Assembly (NCBI RefSeq): GCF_014863355.1
Contig: NZ_JACZEP010000001.1
Coordinates: 1,178,001-1,242,000, forward strand
Source: Aminobacter carboxidus
Lineage (GTDB): Bacteria > Pseudomonadota > Alphaproteobacteria > Rhizobiales > Rhizobiaceae
Length of the DNA stretch: 64,000 nt
Direction of reading: 5' to 3'
The position numbers were made by a program, and so were the translations under genes. The notes under the pieces are model-generated. The model was given only the letters and a program-made list of their open reading frames with translations, searched no databases and was not told the DNA's origin. This document shows, one piece after another, positions 37,980 to 46,870 of the stretch (positions within the stretch are counted from its first letter, which is position 1; every line of letters starts with the position of its first letter).

Positions 37980-38318
37980 ATGTTCGTAACGCCGGCATAC
38001 GCACAGGCCGCTGGAGCAACGCCCGACGTTCTCATCAGCATTTTGCCGTTTGTACTGATCTTCGTGGTCATGTATTTTCTGATCATCCGTCCGCAGCGCA
38101 CGCAGCTCAAGAAGCGTGGCGAGATGCTCTCGGCGATCCGCCGCGGCGATACGGTCGTCACCGGCGGTGGTTTCGTCGGCAAGGTGAGCAAGGTCATCGA
38201 CGACCATGAGCTCGAGATCGACCTGGGCAACGGTCTGAAGGTGACGGCGCTGCGTGCGACGATTTCCGACGTTCGGGTCAAGGGCGAGCCGATCGCCAAC
38301 CAGAACGCCAAGAAATAA
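37980..38318 (+). CDS. yajC: Sec translocase accessory subunit YajC
   Basis: 112 residues. One membrane helix (VLISILPFVLIFVVMYFLII) is followed by the RPQRTQLKKRGEMLSAIRRGD and VTGGGFVGKVSKV signatures. AGGAGA precedes ATG 37980. It stands before secDF, forming the SecDF-YajC complex that helps export driven by the proton motive force. Confidence 0.95.
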   Translation: MFVTPAYAQAAGATPDVLISILPFVLIFVVMYFLIIRPQRTQLKKRGEMLSAIRRGDTVVTGGGFVGKVSKVIDDHELEIDLGNGLKVTALRATISDVRVKGEPIANQNAKK

Positions 38319-38369
38319 CCGCTAGCGAGGCGACACGCACCGCTTTCTTGCCTTAACGGACGAGGCCAA

Positions 38370-40931
38370 ATGCTCTATTTCTCGCGCTGGAAGACAATCT
38401 CGATCTGGGCCGCCGTGCTCCTCGGGATAATCTTCACCATCCCGAACATGCTGACCCAGTCTCAGCTCGATTCCCTTCCGGGGTGGTTTCCCAAGCGCGC
38501 GCTGACGCTTGGCCTCGACCTGCAGGGCGGTTCGCACATCCTGCTTTCGATCGACCGGCAGGACCTCGTCGATGAGCGCCTCCAGGCGACCCGCGACGAC
38601 ATCCGCACACTGCTGCGCGATGCCAAGATCGGTTACACCGGTCTGACCGGCACCGGCACTACCGTACAGGTGCGGATCACCGATCCGGCCGAGGTCGAGG
38701 CTGCCAAGACGGCACTTGCCGCGCTGGTGGCGCCGCTTTCGTCGGGCATGTTCGGCTCGGGTACGGTGAGCGAGCTGTCGCTCGAGGAGCCCGAGGCCGG
38801 CCTGCTGCGCTACACGCTGACCGACGCCGGCATCGACTATCGCGTCAACAATGCCGTCACCCAGTCGATCGAGGTCATCGGCCGCCGCGTCAACGAACTA
38901 GGCACCACCGAGCCGATCATCCAGCGTGCCGGTGCTGACCGCATCCTCGTGCAGGTTCCGGGCCTTCAGGACCCGACACGCCTCAAGGAAATTCTTGGCA
39001 AGACCGCCAAGCTGACCTTCCAGATGGTCGACCAGTCGATGTCGCCGCAGGATGCCCTGCAGGGCCGCCCGCCGGCAGGCTCGACGGTGATGTATTCGCA
39101 AGACGATCCGCCCGTTCCCTACCTGATCGAAAACCGCGTCATCGTGTCGGGTGAAAACCTCACCGATGCGCAGGCGACCTTCGACCAGCGTACGTCCGAG
39201 GCTGTGGTTTCGTTCCGCTTCGACGGCAAGGGCGCATCACGCTTCGGCCAGGCCACCCAGCAGGGCGTCGGCCGTCTGTTTGCTATCATCCTCGACAACC
39301 AGGTGATCTCGGCACCACGCATCAATGAGCCAATCCTCGGCGGTTCGGGCCAGATTTCCGGCAGCTTCACCGCCGAGAGCGCCAATGACCTTGCCGTGCT
39401 GCTGCGCGCCGGTGCATTGCCAGCCGACCTGACGATCGTTGAAGAGCGCACCGTCGGCCCAAGCCTTGGCGCCGACTCGATCGCCGCCGGCAAATTCGCC
39501 TCCGTAATCGCGGGCATCCTCGTCATTGGCTTCATGCTGGTTGCCTATGGCACACTTGGCATCATCGCCAACATTGCGCTGGCCGCCAACGTGGCGCTGA
39601 TCATCGCGATCCTCTCCATCCTCGGCGCAACGCTGACGATGCCAGGCATCGCCGGTATCGTGCTGACCGTCGGCATGGCGGTCGACTCCAATGTCATCAT
39701 CTACGAACGCGTGCGTGAAGAGCGGCAACTCGGCCGATCGCTGGTGCAGTCGCTCGATTCAGGTTTCTCGCGCGCGCTGGCGACCATCGTCGACGCCAAC
39801 TTCACCACCTTCATTGCAGCGCTGATCCTGTTTTATCTCGGTTCAGGACCGGTTCGCGGTTTTGCGGTTACGCTTGCTATCGGTATCGTGACGACCGTCT
39901 TCACCGCCTTCACCCTGACCCGCTGGCTGGTTTCGATCTGGCTGCGCCGCGCCAAGCCCAAGGAACTGCCCAAGGGCCTGTTGCGTTTCGTTCCCGACAA
40001 CACCTCGTATTCGTTCATGGCCTTGCGCCGCTACGCCTTTACGCTGTCCGCAGCGGCGTCGGTTGCGGCGATGACCTTGTTCTTCACCGTCGATATGAAC
40101 TACGGAATCGATTTCAAGGGCGGCACCAGCCTCGAGGTCCAGGCCAAGAACGGTGAAGCCAACTCGTCCGAGGTGCGTGCGCGGTTGAGCGAACTCAACA
40201 TCGGTGATGTTCAGGTCCAGGAATTCGGCTCCGCCAGCACGTTGCTGATCCGGGTCGAAGGCCAGAACGCCGGTGACAATGCCGAGCAGAGCGTGGTCGA
40301 GAAGGTGCGTGGCGAACTCGCCAACGACTATGACTTCCGCCGTGTCGAATCGGTCGGACCGACGGTTTCGAGCGAACTCGCCTTCTACGGAACGCTCGGC
40401 GTGGTGACCGCGATGCTGGCGATGCTGATCTACATCTGGTTCCGCTTCGAGTGGCAGTTCGGCCTAGGCGCGATCCTCGCCACCATCCACGACGTGACCA
40501 TGATGGTCGGCCTCTATGTCATCACCGGCATCGAGTTCAACCTGACCAGTATCGCGGCGATCCTGACTATCGTCGGCTATTCGATCAACGATACCGTCGT
40601 CGTCTATGACCGCGTCCGTGAAAATCTGCGCAAGTACAAGAAGATGCCGATCGAGCAATTGCTTGACCTGTCGATGAACCAGACGCTGTCGCGTACGGTT
40701 CTGACCGGTCTGACCACGCTGCTCGCTCTGATTTCACTCTACCTGTTCGGTGGCGAGGTCATCCGGTCCTTCACGCTGGCAATGATCTTCGGCATCGTGG
40801 TCGGCACCTACTCGTCGATCTTCGTCGCTGGTCCGCTGCTCATCCTGTTCAGGCTGCGGCCTGAAGGGTTCGAGTCCGAGGACAAGGGCAAGCCGGCGGT
40901 GCCGGCTGGTGCCCAGCCGACCAAGTCGTAA
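38370..40931 (+). CDS. secDF: Fused protein translocase subunit SecDF
   Basis: 853 residues. The SecD half (about 1-545) has GLDLQGGSHILL, the large periplasmic domain and GMAVDSNVIIYERVREE. The SecF half (about 546-853) has DFKGGTSLEVQ and GYSINDTVVVYDRVREN, giving about 12 membrane helices. The fusion of SecD and SecF into one chain is known from several Hyphomicrobiales and from Bacillus. It is one operon with yajC (51-base gap) and the following DUF498-like gene (3-base gap). Confidence 0.95.
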   Translation: MLYFSRWKTISIWAAVLLGIIFTIPNMLTQSQLDSLPGWFPKRALTLGLDLQGGSHILLSIDRQDLVDERLQATRDDIRTLLRDAKIGYTGLTGTGTTVQVRITDPAEVEAAKTALAALVAPLSSGMFGSGTVSELSLEEPEAGLLRYTLTDAGIDYRVNNAVTQSIEVIGRRVNELGTTEPIIQRAGADRILVQVPGLQDPTRLKEILGKTAKLTFQMVDQSMSPQDALQGRPPAGSTVMYSQDDPPVPYLIENRVIVSGENLTDAQATFDQRTSEAVVSFRFDGKGASRFGQATQQGVGRLFAIILDNQVISAPRINEPILGGSGQISGSFTAESANDLAVLLRAGALPADLTIVEERTVGPSLGADSIAAGKFASVIAGILVIGFMLVAYGTLGIIANIALAANVALIIAILSILGATLTMPGIAGIVLTVGMAVDSNVIIYERVREERQLGRSLVQSLDSGFSRALATIVDANFTTFIAALILFYLGSGPVRGFAVTLAIGIVTTVFTAFTLTRWLVSIWLRRAKPKELPKGLLRFVPDNTSYSFMALRRYAFTLSAAASVAAMTLFFTVDMNYGIDFKGGTSLEVQAKNGEANSSEVRARLSELNIGDVQVQEFGSASTLLIRVEGQNAGDNAEQSVVEKVRGELANDYDFRRVESVGPTVSSELAFYGTLGVVTAMLAMLIYIWFRFEWQFGLGAILATIHDVTMMVGLYVITGIEFNLTSIAAILTIVGYSINDTVVVYDRVRENLRKYKKMPIEQLLDLSMNQTLSRTVLTGLTTLLALISLYLFGGEVIRSFTLAMIFGIVVGTYSSIFVAGPLLILFRLRPEGFESEDKGKPAVPAGAQPTKS

Positions 40932-40934
40932 GTG

Positions 40935-41321
40935 ATGGCTGGACTGATCATTCGCGAGGCGCATTTCCCCGGGCGGGCACCCGTCGACGCCTATGGCGAC
41001 GGCGGCTTCCGTTTCGCCGACATGTCGCATCGCGGATCGATCCTGTGTCTGCCATCGGGCATCTATGGCTGGCAGCCCGCTGACCCACTGGCACTCCAGC
41101 CTGCGGATTTCGAACGGCTGTTCGCCGAAGCCGGCGATGTTGAGATCCTGATCGTCGGCATGGGCAAGGAGTTACGCCGGCTGCCGGAAGCACTGCGTAC
41201 CGCACTGAAGGTAACCAGGATTTCGGCCGATCCGATGTCGACGGGGGCTGCGGTGCGCACCTACAACGTCTTGCTTGCCGAAGACCGCGCAGTGGCGGCA
41301 GCTTTCATCGCTGTCGACTGA
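40935..41321 (+). CDS. Mth938-like (DUF498/NDUFAF3-like) domain protein
   Basis: 128 residues of the Mth938-like fold. Signatures are FPGRAPVDAYGDGGFRFAD at the start, HRGSILCLPSGIYGW, and VEILIVGMGKELRRLP. The human family member NDUFAF3 is an assembly factor of respiratory complex I. ATG 40935 lies three bases after the secDF stop; a GTG at 40932 would add one residue. The next gene follows its stop by one base. Confidence 0.87.
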   Translation: MAGLIIREAHFPGRAPVDAYGDGGFRFADMSHRGSILCLPSGIYGWQPADPLALQPADFERLFAEAGDVEILIVGMGKELRRLPEALRTALKVTRISADPMSTGAAVRTYNVLLAEDRAVAAAFIAVD

Positions 41322-41322
41322 C

Positions 41323-42156
41323 GTGCACCAAGCGAACGATCCGGCGAAGGCTCTGATGGATGCGGTGCGCGTTGCCGACCGCGACCGCTATCTCGCCGCA
41401 CTCTATGCACCCGAAGACAAGCGCCCGGCACTTCTGGCGCTTTACGCCTTCAACGCCGAGATTGCGGCCATCCGCGACCGCGTCAGCGAGCCGATGCCGG
41501 GCGAGATCAGGCTGCAATGGTGGCGCGACATCATCGCGTCAGGCACCAAGCAACTGGGGGCAGGGCATCCGCTCGCCACAGCGCTGATGACGGCGATCGA
41601 AACCTATCGTCTGCCTGCTGCGGCCTTCGACAACTATCTCGAAGCTCGGATATTCGACCTCTACGATGATCCGATGCCCTCGCGCACCGATCTCGAGGGC
41701 TATTGCGGCGAGACCGCTTCGGCGATGATCCAACTGGCGGCCCTCATACTCGACGCGCCAGAGGCACCGAGGCACGCGGAGCTGTCCGGCCATGCCGGCT
41801 GCGCCCAGGCGATATCAGGATTGCTGCGGCTGCTGCCGAAGCATCGCGCACGCGGCCAATGCTACGTGCCCAAGGACATCCTTGCTGCTGCCGGCCTGAC
41901 GCCGGAAGAGTTCGTCGCCGGCGGCCACGATCCCAGAGCGGCGGTTGCGGTCCAGGCGATGATCGCCCTGGCGCGCGAGCATCTCCGCGCCTTTGAACGG
42001 GGCGCCAAGGCGCTGCCGGCCACGTTGCGGCCGGCCTTCCTGCCCTTGTCGCTGACGCCTGCCTATCTCGACCGTGTCGAGCGCGGCAAGGATGGCATGT
42101 CCACGCTGCGCAAGCATTTCACCATACTCGCGACCGCTTCCCGCGGCTGGCGCTAG
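41323..42156 (+). CDS. Squalene/phytoene synthase family protein (NDUFAF6-like)
   Basis: About 277 residues of the isoprenoid synthase fold. The first Asp-rich motif region of active synthases is altered: the chain reads LYAFNAEIAAIRDRVSEPMPGEIRLQWWRD, and the second (YCGETASAMIQ) also lacks the usual DxxxD. It is therefore probably not a terpene synthase. The human relative NDUFAF6 assists complex I assembly. GTG 41323 directly after the preceding stop gives the usual N-terminus; ATG 41356 is an alternative. Confidence 0.78.
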   Translation: MHQANDPAKALMDAVRVADRDRYLAALYAPEDKRPALLALYAFNAEIAAIRDRVSEPMPGEIRLQWWRDIIASGTKQLGAGHPLATALMTAIETYRLPAAAFDNYLEARIFDLYDDPMPSRTDLEGYCGETASAMIQLAALILDAPEAPRHAELSGHAGCAQAISGLLRLLPKHRARGQCYVPKDILAAAGLTPEEFVAGGHDPRAAVAVQAMIALAREHLRAFERGAKALPATLRPAFLPLSLTPAYLDRVERGKDGMSTLRKHFTILATASRGWR

Positions 42157-42160
42157 ACTG

Positions 42161-42182
42161 TCGTTGACGTAAACGTCAACGA
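42161..42182. promoter_or_regulatory. Perfect 22-bp palindrome, probable operator (MerR/LiuR-like)
   Basis: TCGTTGACGT, AA, ACGTCAACGA: two perfect 10-base arms with a two-base centre. The core TTGACGTAAACGTCAA resembles sites I recall for MerR-family LiuR regulators of branched-chain amino acid and fatty acid catabolism in proteobacteria. It lies 58 bases before the start of the following two-gene unit. Confidence 0.65.
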
Positions 42183-42239
42183 TGCTAGTCTGCCGAAGAA
42201 ATCGCCCCAATGCGCGGTTTCGGGAGGATATTTAGTATC

Positions 42240-42677
42240 ATGAGCCTGTCAGTTCTGGTGGCGATGGTCGTCGTCGGCATAGCCGCCGTGGTCGCCGCCG
42301 TGCATCTCAGCGGCGGTAGCGCCAAGGCGCGATTGTCGGGCACCGACCATGCACTTGACCGATTTGCCGCGGATTTTCCTGACAGCACCACCCGCGCGGT
42401 GTTCCTGACCGAGGGCAGCGAGGCAGCTTTCCTGCTGCTCGACAATGACGCCGTCGGCATCGTCCGCGGCATCGGCGACAAGTTCCTCACCCGCATCGTG
42501 GCAGGGGCCGACGTCGTCGCCCTCAGCGCCCTTGACGACACGACCGTCTCGCTTCGCTTGCGCGACTTCACCTGGAAGGGCGGCGATTTCCGGTTCGCAG
42601 ATACGGAGGCAGCCGGCGCCGTAGTGGCAACGCTTTCGGGACATGTCGGCGCATATGGCACCAGAGAGAATGGGTGA
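42240..42677 (+). CDS. Small membrane-anchored hypothetical protein
   Basis: 145 residues. An N-terminal helix (SLSVLVAMVVVGIAAVVAAVHL) anchors a soluble domain with no family I recognise (LSGTDHALDRFAADFPDS, FRFADTEAAGAVVATL). ATG 42240 has GGGAGGA about ten bases upstream; ATG 42210 is an alternative. Its TGA overlaps the ATG of the sterol desaturase gene, so the two are coupled. Both lie downstream of a large palindrome. Confidence 0.75.
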   Translation: MSLSVLVAMVVVGIAAVVAAVHLSGGSAKARLSGTDHALDRFAADFPDSTTRAVFLTEGSEAAFLLLDNDAVGIVRGIGDKFLTRIVAGADVVALSALDDTTVSLRLRDFTWKGGDFRFADTEAAGAVVATLSGHVGAYGTRENG

Positions 42678-43678
42678 TGGACAGTTATGACTTTCCCAAG
42701 GTGACGGAACTTGCGATTCCGTTCTTCGTGGTAGCGATCCTGATCGAGCTTTGGCTGGTCCGCACCGGGCGGGCGAAAGGCGCTTTCGAAACCCGTGACA
42801 CGTTGACCAGCCTGATGATGGGCACCGGCAACGTGGTCGCCGGCTTGCTGCTCGGCGTTGTGTCTTACTGGGCGCTGCTCTGGGTCTGGCAATTCAGGTT
42901 CTTCGACCTCGGCTTGTCGGTCTGGGTCTTCATCGCCGCTTTCCTGCTCGATGACATGCGTTACTACTGGTACCACCGCATCGCTCACCGCGTGCGCTGG
43001 GTCTGGGCCGAGCACGTCAACCACCACTCGAGCCAGCATTACAATCTGTCCACCGCGCTCAGGCAGAGCTGGACCGGGTTGTTCACCGGCATGTTCATCC
43101 TGCAGGTACCACTGGTCCTGCTCGGCTTCCATCCGGCGGTCATCGCTTTCGTCTTCGGCTTCAATCTCGTCTGGCAGTTCTGGATCCACACCGAGGCGAT
43201 CGGCAGGATGTGGGCGTGGTTCGAGTTCATTTTCAACACGCCGTCGCATCATCGGGTGCATCACGCCACCAACCCACGCTATCTCGACGCCAACTTTGCC
43301 GGCACGCTGATTATCTGGGACCGCATGTTCGGCACCTTCGTCGAGGAGAGGGAGGAGGACCTGCCGCGCTACGGTATCGTCCACAACATCGGCACCTTCA
43401 ATCCGGTCCGTGTCGCCTTCCACGAATGGATCGGCATGTTCAAGGATGCGGCCGCGCCCGGGCTTAGCCTGCGGCAGCGGCTGGGCTACCTGTTCATGCC
43501 GCCGGGGTGGAGCCATGACGGTTCGCGCGAAACATCGGAGAGCCTGAAGGTTGCCTATGTCAGGCGCAATCCCGAAGAGGCCGGCAAGCCCGGGCTGCCG
43601 GGATGGAACACAAGAAGCGAGCTTGATTCTGGAGCTGCCGATGAAGCGGCTGACGCGCGACGTCGTGGCGCTGGGTAG
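42677..43678 (+). CDS. Sterol desaturase / fatty acid hydroxylase superfamily protein
   Basis: 333-residue integral membrane di-iron enzyme. The histidine clusters are HRIAH, HVNHHSSQH and HHRVHHATN, with a further His before them (YYWYHRIAH). About four hydrophobic segments surround them (IPFFVVAILIELWLV, LFTGMFILQVPLVLLGF). It oxidises a lipid; the substrate is unknown. The ATG overlaps the stop of the preceding gene (TGATG). Confidence 0.88.
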   Translation: MDSYDFPKVTELAIPFFVVAILIELWLVRTGRAKGAFETRDTLTSLMMGTGNVVAGLLLGVVSYWALLWVWQFRFFDLGLSVWVFIAAFLLDDMRYYWYHRIAHRVRWVWAEHVNHHSSQHYNLSTALRQSWTGLFTGMFILQVPLVLLGFHPAVIAFVFGFNLVWQFWIHTEAIGRMWAWFEFIFNTPSHHRVHHATNPRYLDANFAGTLIIWDRMFGTFVEEREEDLPRYGIVHNIGTFNPVRVAFHEWIGMFKDAAAPGLSLRQRLGYLFMPPGWSHDGSRETSESLKVAYVRRNPEEAGKPGLPGWNTRSELDSGAADEAADARRRGAG

Positions 43679-43787
43679 CAGGCCGCCTGCGACCCAAAGG
43701 GGACACCACCCAGACGATCGCTCTCGGATACAATTGACTACTTCAAGAACTGATGCACATTTTGTGCGCCTCACCGCTCGGGGGGCG

Positions 43788-43885
43788 ATGGCAATGCCTG
43801 TTGAAGCCTTCCCGTCGTGCTTCTGGCGGCGGTCATGCATGCCATTTGGAACGCGCTTCTGAAGGCAGGTGGCGACCGGGGGCTA
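43788..43885 (+). pseudogene. Frameshifted N-terminal fragment of an EamA-type transporter
   Basis: ATG 43788 opens MAMPVEAF and shifts frame near 43810. The next frame reads PVVLLAAVMHAIWNALLKAGGDRGL, which is the first helix of EamA/DMT-family exporters (LLAAxxHAxWNALLKxGGDR). After about 30 codons the similarity stops where the 3' end of the minus-strand acetyltransferase gene begins. Nothing of the remaining roughly 260 codons is present. The 110 bases upstream hold no gene. Confidence 0.5.
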
Positions 43886-43894
43886 ACGCCGGCG

Positions 43895-44416
43895 TCATGC
43901 ACCTTCTGCGTGCTGGTCGCGTCCGGTAAAAAAGAAGAAGCGGTCGAGGCCGCGAGCATTGACGTAGGAACGGACGTCGCGATGCAGGCGTTTGGCAACG
44001 CTTGCCGAGGCGACATTGTCGGGGGCGACGATCGAGCCGATTTCCAATTCGTTCGTTGCGGCAAAGCCGTATGCCATCGCCGCGCGCGCGGCTTCGAGTG
44101 CGATGCCGCGACCGCGCCATGCCGGTGCGACATGGTAGCCGATTTCGAGCGCGCGCGGTCCGCCGATATCCTGCCAGGTCGGACCGCAATCACCGATCAG
44201 CGCACCGCTTGCCTTGTCGATGATCGCCCACAGGCCGAACCCGTCGCGCTGGTAGCGGTCAAGATTCCTTGCGATCCATTCGCCCGCGGCACTTTCGGTC
44301 GTCATCTCGGGGTAGAAGTGTCGGGCGTAGTCGTCGGCGAAGACCGCCAGGATCTCCGCCGAATCGCCAGCTTGCATCTCCCTCAAGATCAGACGCGCGG
44401 TCTCGGGAGGAACCAT
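43895..44416 (-). CDS. GNAT family N-acetyltransferase (RimJ/RimL-like)
   Basis: 173 residues. It starts TARLILREMQAGD, the classical RimJ/L opening. Acetyl-CoA motif A is YHVAPAWRGRGIALEAARAA, followed by SIVAPDNVASASVAKRL. It probably acetylates a protein or small-molecule amine; the target is unknown. It starts 14 bases after the trmFO stop, so it may be co-transcribed with it. Its 3' end marks the break of the EamA remnant. Confidence 0.85.
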   Translation of the reverse strand: MVPPETARLILREMQAGDSAEILAVFADDYARHFYPEMTTESAAGEWIARNLDRYQRDGFGLWAIIDKASGALIGDCGPTWQDIGGPRALEIGYHVAPAWRGRGIALEAARAAMAYGFAATNELEIGSIVAPDNVASASVAKRLHRDVRSYVNARGLDRFFFFTGRDQHAEGA

Positions 44417-44430
44417 CTTGTGCCCCGTTG

Positions 44431-45840
44431 CTATTCCGCCGCTTGTGCCGCTTCGGCGATGCCAAGCCAGGCGCGACAGTCGACGAGCGCGCGCCCGGTC
44501 ATCGCTTTTTTCTTGGCGACGGTCTTTTCCTTGCCGCGCAGGCGCTTGCCTTCGACTTTTGGCGCTTCCATAACCGGGAACAGGCCGAAATTGACGTTCA
44601 TTGGTTGGAACGAGCGCTTGCCCGGCTCATCGTCCGATACGATGTGGCCGCCGGTGATGTGGTTGAGCAGCGCGCCGAAGGCGGTGGTGACGGGCGGAGC
44701 GCTGATTTGCTGTCCCAGACGTTCGGCAGCAGCGAAGCGGCCGGCCAAGAGGCCGATGGCAGCACTTTCGACATAACCCTCGCAGCCGGTGATCTGGCCG
44801 GCGAAACGCAGGCCGTGCCGCGACTTGAGCTGCAGAGTCGGGTCGAGCAAGGTCGGCGAGTTGAGGTACGTGTTGCGGTGCAGGCCGCCGAGACGGGCGA
44901 ATTCGGCATTTTCCAGGCCCGGAATCATGCGCAGCACGTCGACCTGCTCGCCATGCTTCAGCTTGGTCTGGAAACCGACCATGTTGTAGAGCGTGCCCAG
45001 TGCATTGTCCTGACGCAGCTGGACAACCGCATAGGCTTTGACAGTCGGATTGTGGGCGTTGGTCAGGCCCATCGGCTTCATCGGGCCGTGGCGCAAGGTT
45101 TCGCGGCCACGCTCGGCCATCACTTCGATCGGCAGGCAGCCGTCGAAATAGGGCGTGCCTTCCCACTGTTTGAACTCGGTCTTCTGGCCATCGAGCAACG
45201 CCTGGACGAAGGCATCGTACTGTTCCTTGTCCATCGGGCAGTTGATGTAGTCCTTGCCGGTGCCGCCGGGGCCGACCTTGTCGTAGCGCGACTGGAACCA
45301 GCAGACATTCATGTCGATACTGTCGAAATGGATGATCGGCGCAATCGCATCGAAAAAGGCAAGCGCGTCAGCGCCGGTGCTGGCGGCGATGGCTTCGGCC
45401 AGCGACGGTGCGGTCAGTGGGCCGGTGGCGATGATCGTCTGATCCCAGTCCTCAGGCGGCAGGCCGGTGATTTCCTCGCGCACGATGGTGATCAACGGAT
45501 GCGCATCGAGCCGGGCTGTGACGGCATTGGAAAAGCCGTCGCGGTCGACGGCGAGCGCGCCGCCGGCCGGAACCTGATTGGCGTCGCCGGCGCTCATGAT
45601 CAGCGAGCCGGCGAGCCGCATTTCGGCGTGCAATAGGCCAACAGCGTTGGTTTCGGCGTCATCCGAACGGAACGAGTTGGAACAGACCAACTCGGCTAGG
45701 CCATCGGTCTTGTGCGCGTCGGTGCCGCGCACCCCGCGCATTTCATGCAGGATGACCGGCACCCCGGCCGAAGCCACCTGCCATGCCGCTTCCGATCCGG
45801 CGAGACCGCCGCCGATGATGTGAATAGGTTTTGTGCTCAT
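44431..45840 (-). CDS. trmFO: Methylenetetrahydrofolate-tRNA-(uracil-5-)-methyltransferase TrmFO
   Basis: FAD- and folate-dependent enzyme that makes 5-methyluridine 54 in the T loop of tRNA. 469 residues. The FAD dinucleotide motif is [16 protein letters not shown] at 6-21; [34 protein letters not shown] and [22 protein letters not shown] are family signatures. The ATG is at 45840. It is divergent from the secreted-protein gene across 90 bases, which hold a small inverted repeat (TCCCTT-GGCT-AAGGGA, 45854-45869). Confidence 0.95.
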   Translation of the reverse strand: MSTKPIHIIGGGLAGSEAAWQVASAGVPVILHEMRGVRGTDAHKTDGLAELVCSNSFRSDDAETNAVGLLHAEMRLAGSLIMSAGDANQVPAGGALAVDRDGFSNAVTARLDAHPLITIVREEITGLPPEDWDQTIIATGPLTAPSLAEAIAASTGADALAFFDAIAPIIHFDSIDMNVCWFQSRYDKVGPGGTGKDYINCPMDKEQYDAFVQALLDGQKTEFKQWEGTPYFDGCLPIEVMAERGRETLRHGPMKPMGLTNAHNPTVKAYAVVQLRQDNALGTLYNMVGFQTKLKHGEQVDVLRMIPGLENAEFARLGGLHRNTYLNSPTLLDPTLQLKSRHGLRFAGQITGCEGYVESAAIGLLAGRFAAAERLGQQISAPPVTTAFGALLNHITGGHIVSDDEPGKRSFQPMNVNFGLFPVMEAPKVEGKRLRGKEKTVAKKKAMTGRALVDCRAWLGIAEAAQAAE

Positions 45841-45930
45841 CGCGCCGGAATAATCCCTTGGCTAAGGGAATGCAACGATGGGGCGGCTTGCGAGTTGCAC
45901 CCGATGCGGGACAGTCACTAGGATATCACC

Positions 45931-46521
45931 ATGACGAGACGTTCGATCACCCTGTTTGCCGGCCTCGTTTCCGTCATGGTCGGCGGTCCAGCCACGGATC
46001 GTGCCGCTGCCGCAGTGGCCATCGACATCTGCCATGGTTATGGCTGCGCGTTTCGTTCGCGCCTCGATCTTGGCGCCGGCGAAGACAGAAAATTCGCGTC
46101 GATCCTTTCTGCCGGCCGCGCTTCGCCCGAAGCCGAGCGCAAGGCGATCGCCAAGGCGGTCAGCTATTTCGAGAAGCGGGCGCAACAGGTGACCGGCGTA
46201 CGCGACCAGCCACGTTCGGAGTTCGGCGCCTCGAAAATTCGGGGGCAGATGGATTGCGTCGACGAGTCAAGCAACACTGATGCGCTGCTGCGCTATCTCG
46301 CGCGTCGCGGCCTGCTCAGGCACCACAAGGTTGAAGCCAGGGATTCCAGGGGTTTCCTGCTCGATGGCCGCTATCCGCACTGGACGGCGGTAATCCGGGC
46401 ACCCGACGGCGTCAAATGGGTGGTCGATTCCTGGTATGCACCAATGGGTGGCGCGCCCGACATCATTCGGCTCGGCGACTGGAAGTCACGCGGCGTGCTG
46501 GAAAGCGGTGCGCTTAACTAG
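45931..46521 (+). CDS. Secreted hypothetical protein with possible Cys-His-Asp triad
   Basis: 196 residues with an N-terminal signal peptide (SITLFAGLVSVMVGGP, cut before about residue 29). Cys109 (GQMDCVDES), His150 (RYPHWTAVI) and Asp166 (KWVVDSWYA) have the order and context of transglutaminase-like or papain-like catalytic residues. Two further cysteines (34 and 39) lie near the mature N-terminus. I do not recognise the family by name; similar secreted proteins occur in rhizobia as far as I recall. It is a single gene; the RNA-rich locus on the other strand begins 40 bases past its stop. Confidence 0.7.
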   Translation: MTRRSITLFAGLVSVMVGGPATDRAAAAVAIDICHGYGCAFRSRLDLGAGEDRKFASILSAGRASPEAERKAIAKAVSYFEKRAQQVTGVRDQPRSEFGASKIRGQMDCVDESSNTDALLRYLARRGLLRHHKVEARDSRGFLLDGRYPHWTAVIRAPDGVKWVVDSWYAPMGGAPDIIRLGDWKSRGVLESGALN

Positions 46522-46561
46522 ACCGGATTTCTCTAGAGGTCGAAGGCCTGAACCAGGCTCC

Positions 46562-46668
46562 AAAACGACAACACCCGCCGGGGGAGGACCGGCGGGTGTC
46601 GTTTTGGGTGGTCAGCTTATCGGGAGGAAGAAGCTGACCTATTCGCCGTTGTCGGGGAGGAGGTCGAC
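46562..46668 (-). ncRNA. Anti-Shine-Dalgarno hairpin RNA, unit A (distal)
   Basis: Read on the minus strand this unit folds into three hairpins: GTCG/CGAC (46651-46668), GTCAGCTT/AAGCTGAC (46611-46638) and ACACCCGCC/GGCGGGTGT (46571-46599). The last is extended by AAAACG/CGTTTT and so terminator-like. The loops show CCTCCTCCCC, TTCCTCCCG and TCCTCCCCC, complementary to ribosome binding sites. It is the third copy in transcript order after the two DUF1127 genes and resembles CcsR/cuckoo small RNAs. Confidence 0.7.
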
Positions 46669-46714
46669 GCAGGCTGAATTCTGTTCGCCAGTCAAAGAGA
46701 ACTGGGCTCTCGGG

Positions 46715-46821
46715 GTAACAACACCTGCCGGGGGAGGAGGTCCGGCAGGTGTCGTTTTGGGTGGTCAGCTTATCGGGAGGAAGAAGCTGACCTATTCGCC
46801 TTTGTCGGGGAGGAGGTCGAC
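46715..46821 (-). ncRNA. Anti-Shine-Dalgarno hairpin RNA, unit B (middle)
   Basis: Same three-hairpin plan: GTCG/CGAC (46804-46821), GTCAGCTT/AAGCTGAC (46764-46791) and ACACCTGCC/GGCAGGTGT (46721-46752). In the last stem a C-to-T change relative to unit A (ACACCCGCC to ACACCTGCC) is matched by G-to-A on the other arm, a compensatory pair that supports selection for the fold. The loops again show CCTCCTCCCC or TTCCTCCCG on the minus strand. Confidence 0.7.
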
Positions 46822-46870
46822 GCAGGCTGAATTCTCTTCGCCAATCGAAGAGGGCGAAACTCTCCGGGGT

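Noticed and set aside
43817-44776. Open frame of 319 codons on the plus strand starting like an EamA exporter
   Set aside because: Only the first 25 codons resemble EamA; the rest is antisense to the acetyltransferase and trmFO genes. Reported as a remnant instead.
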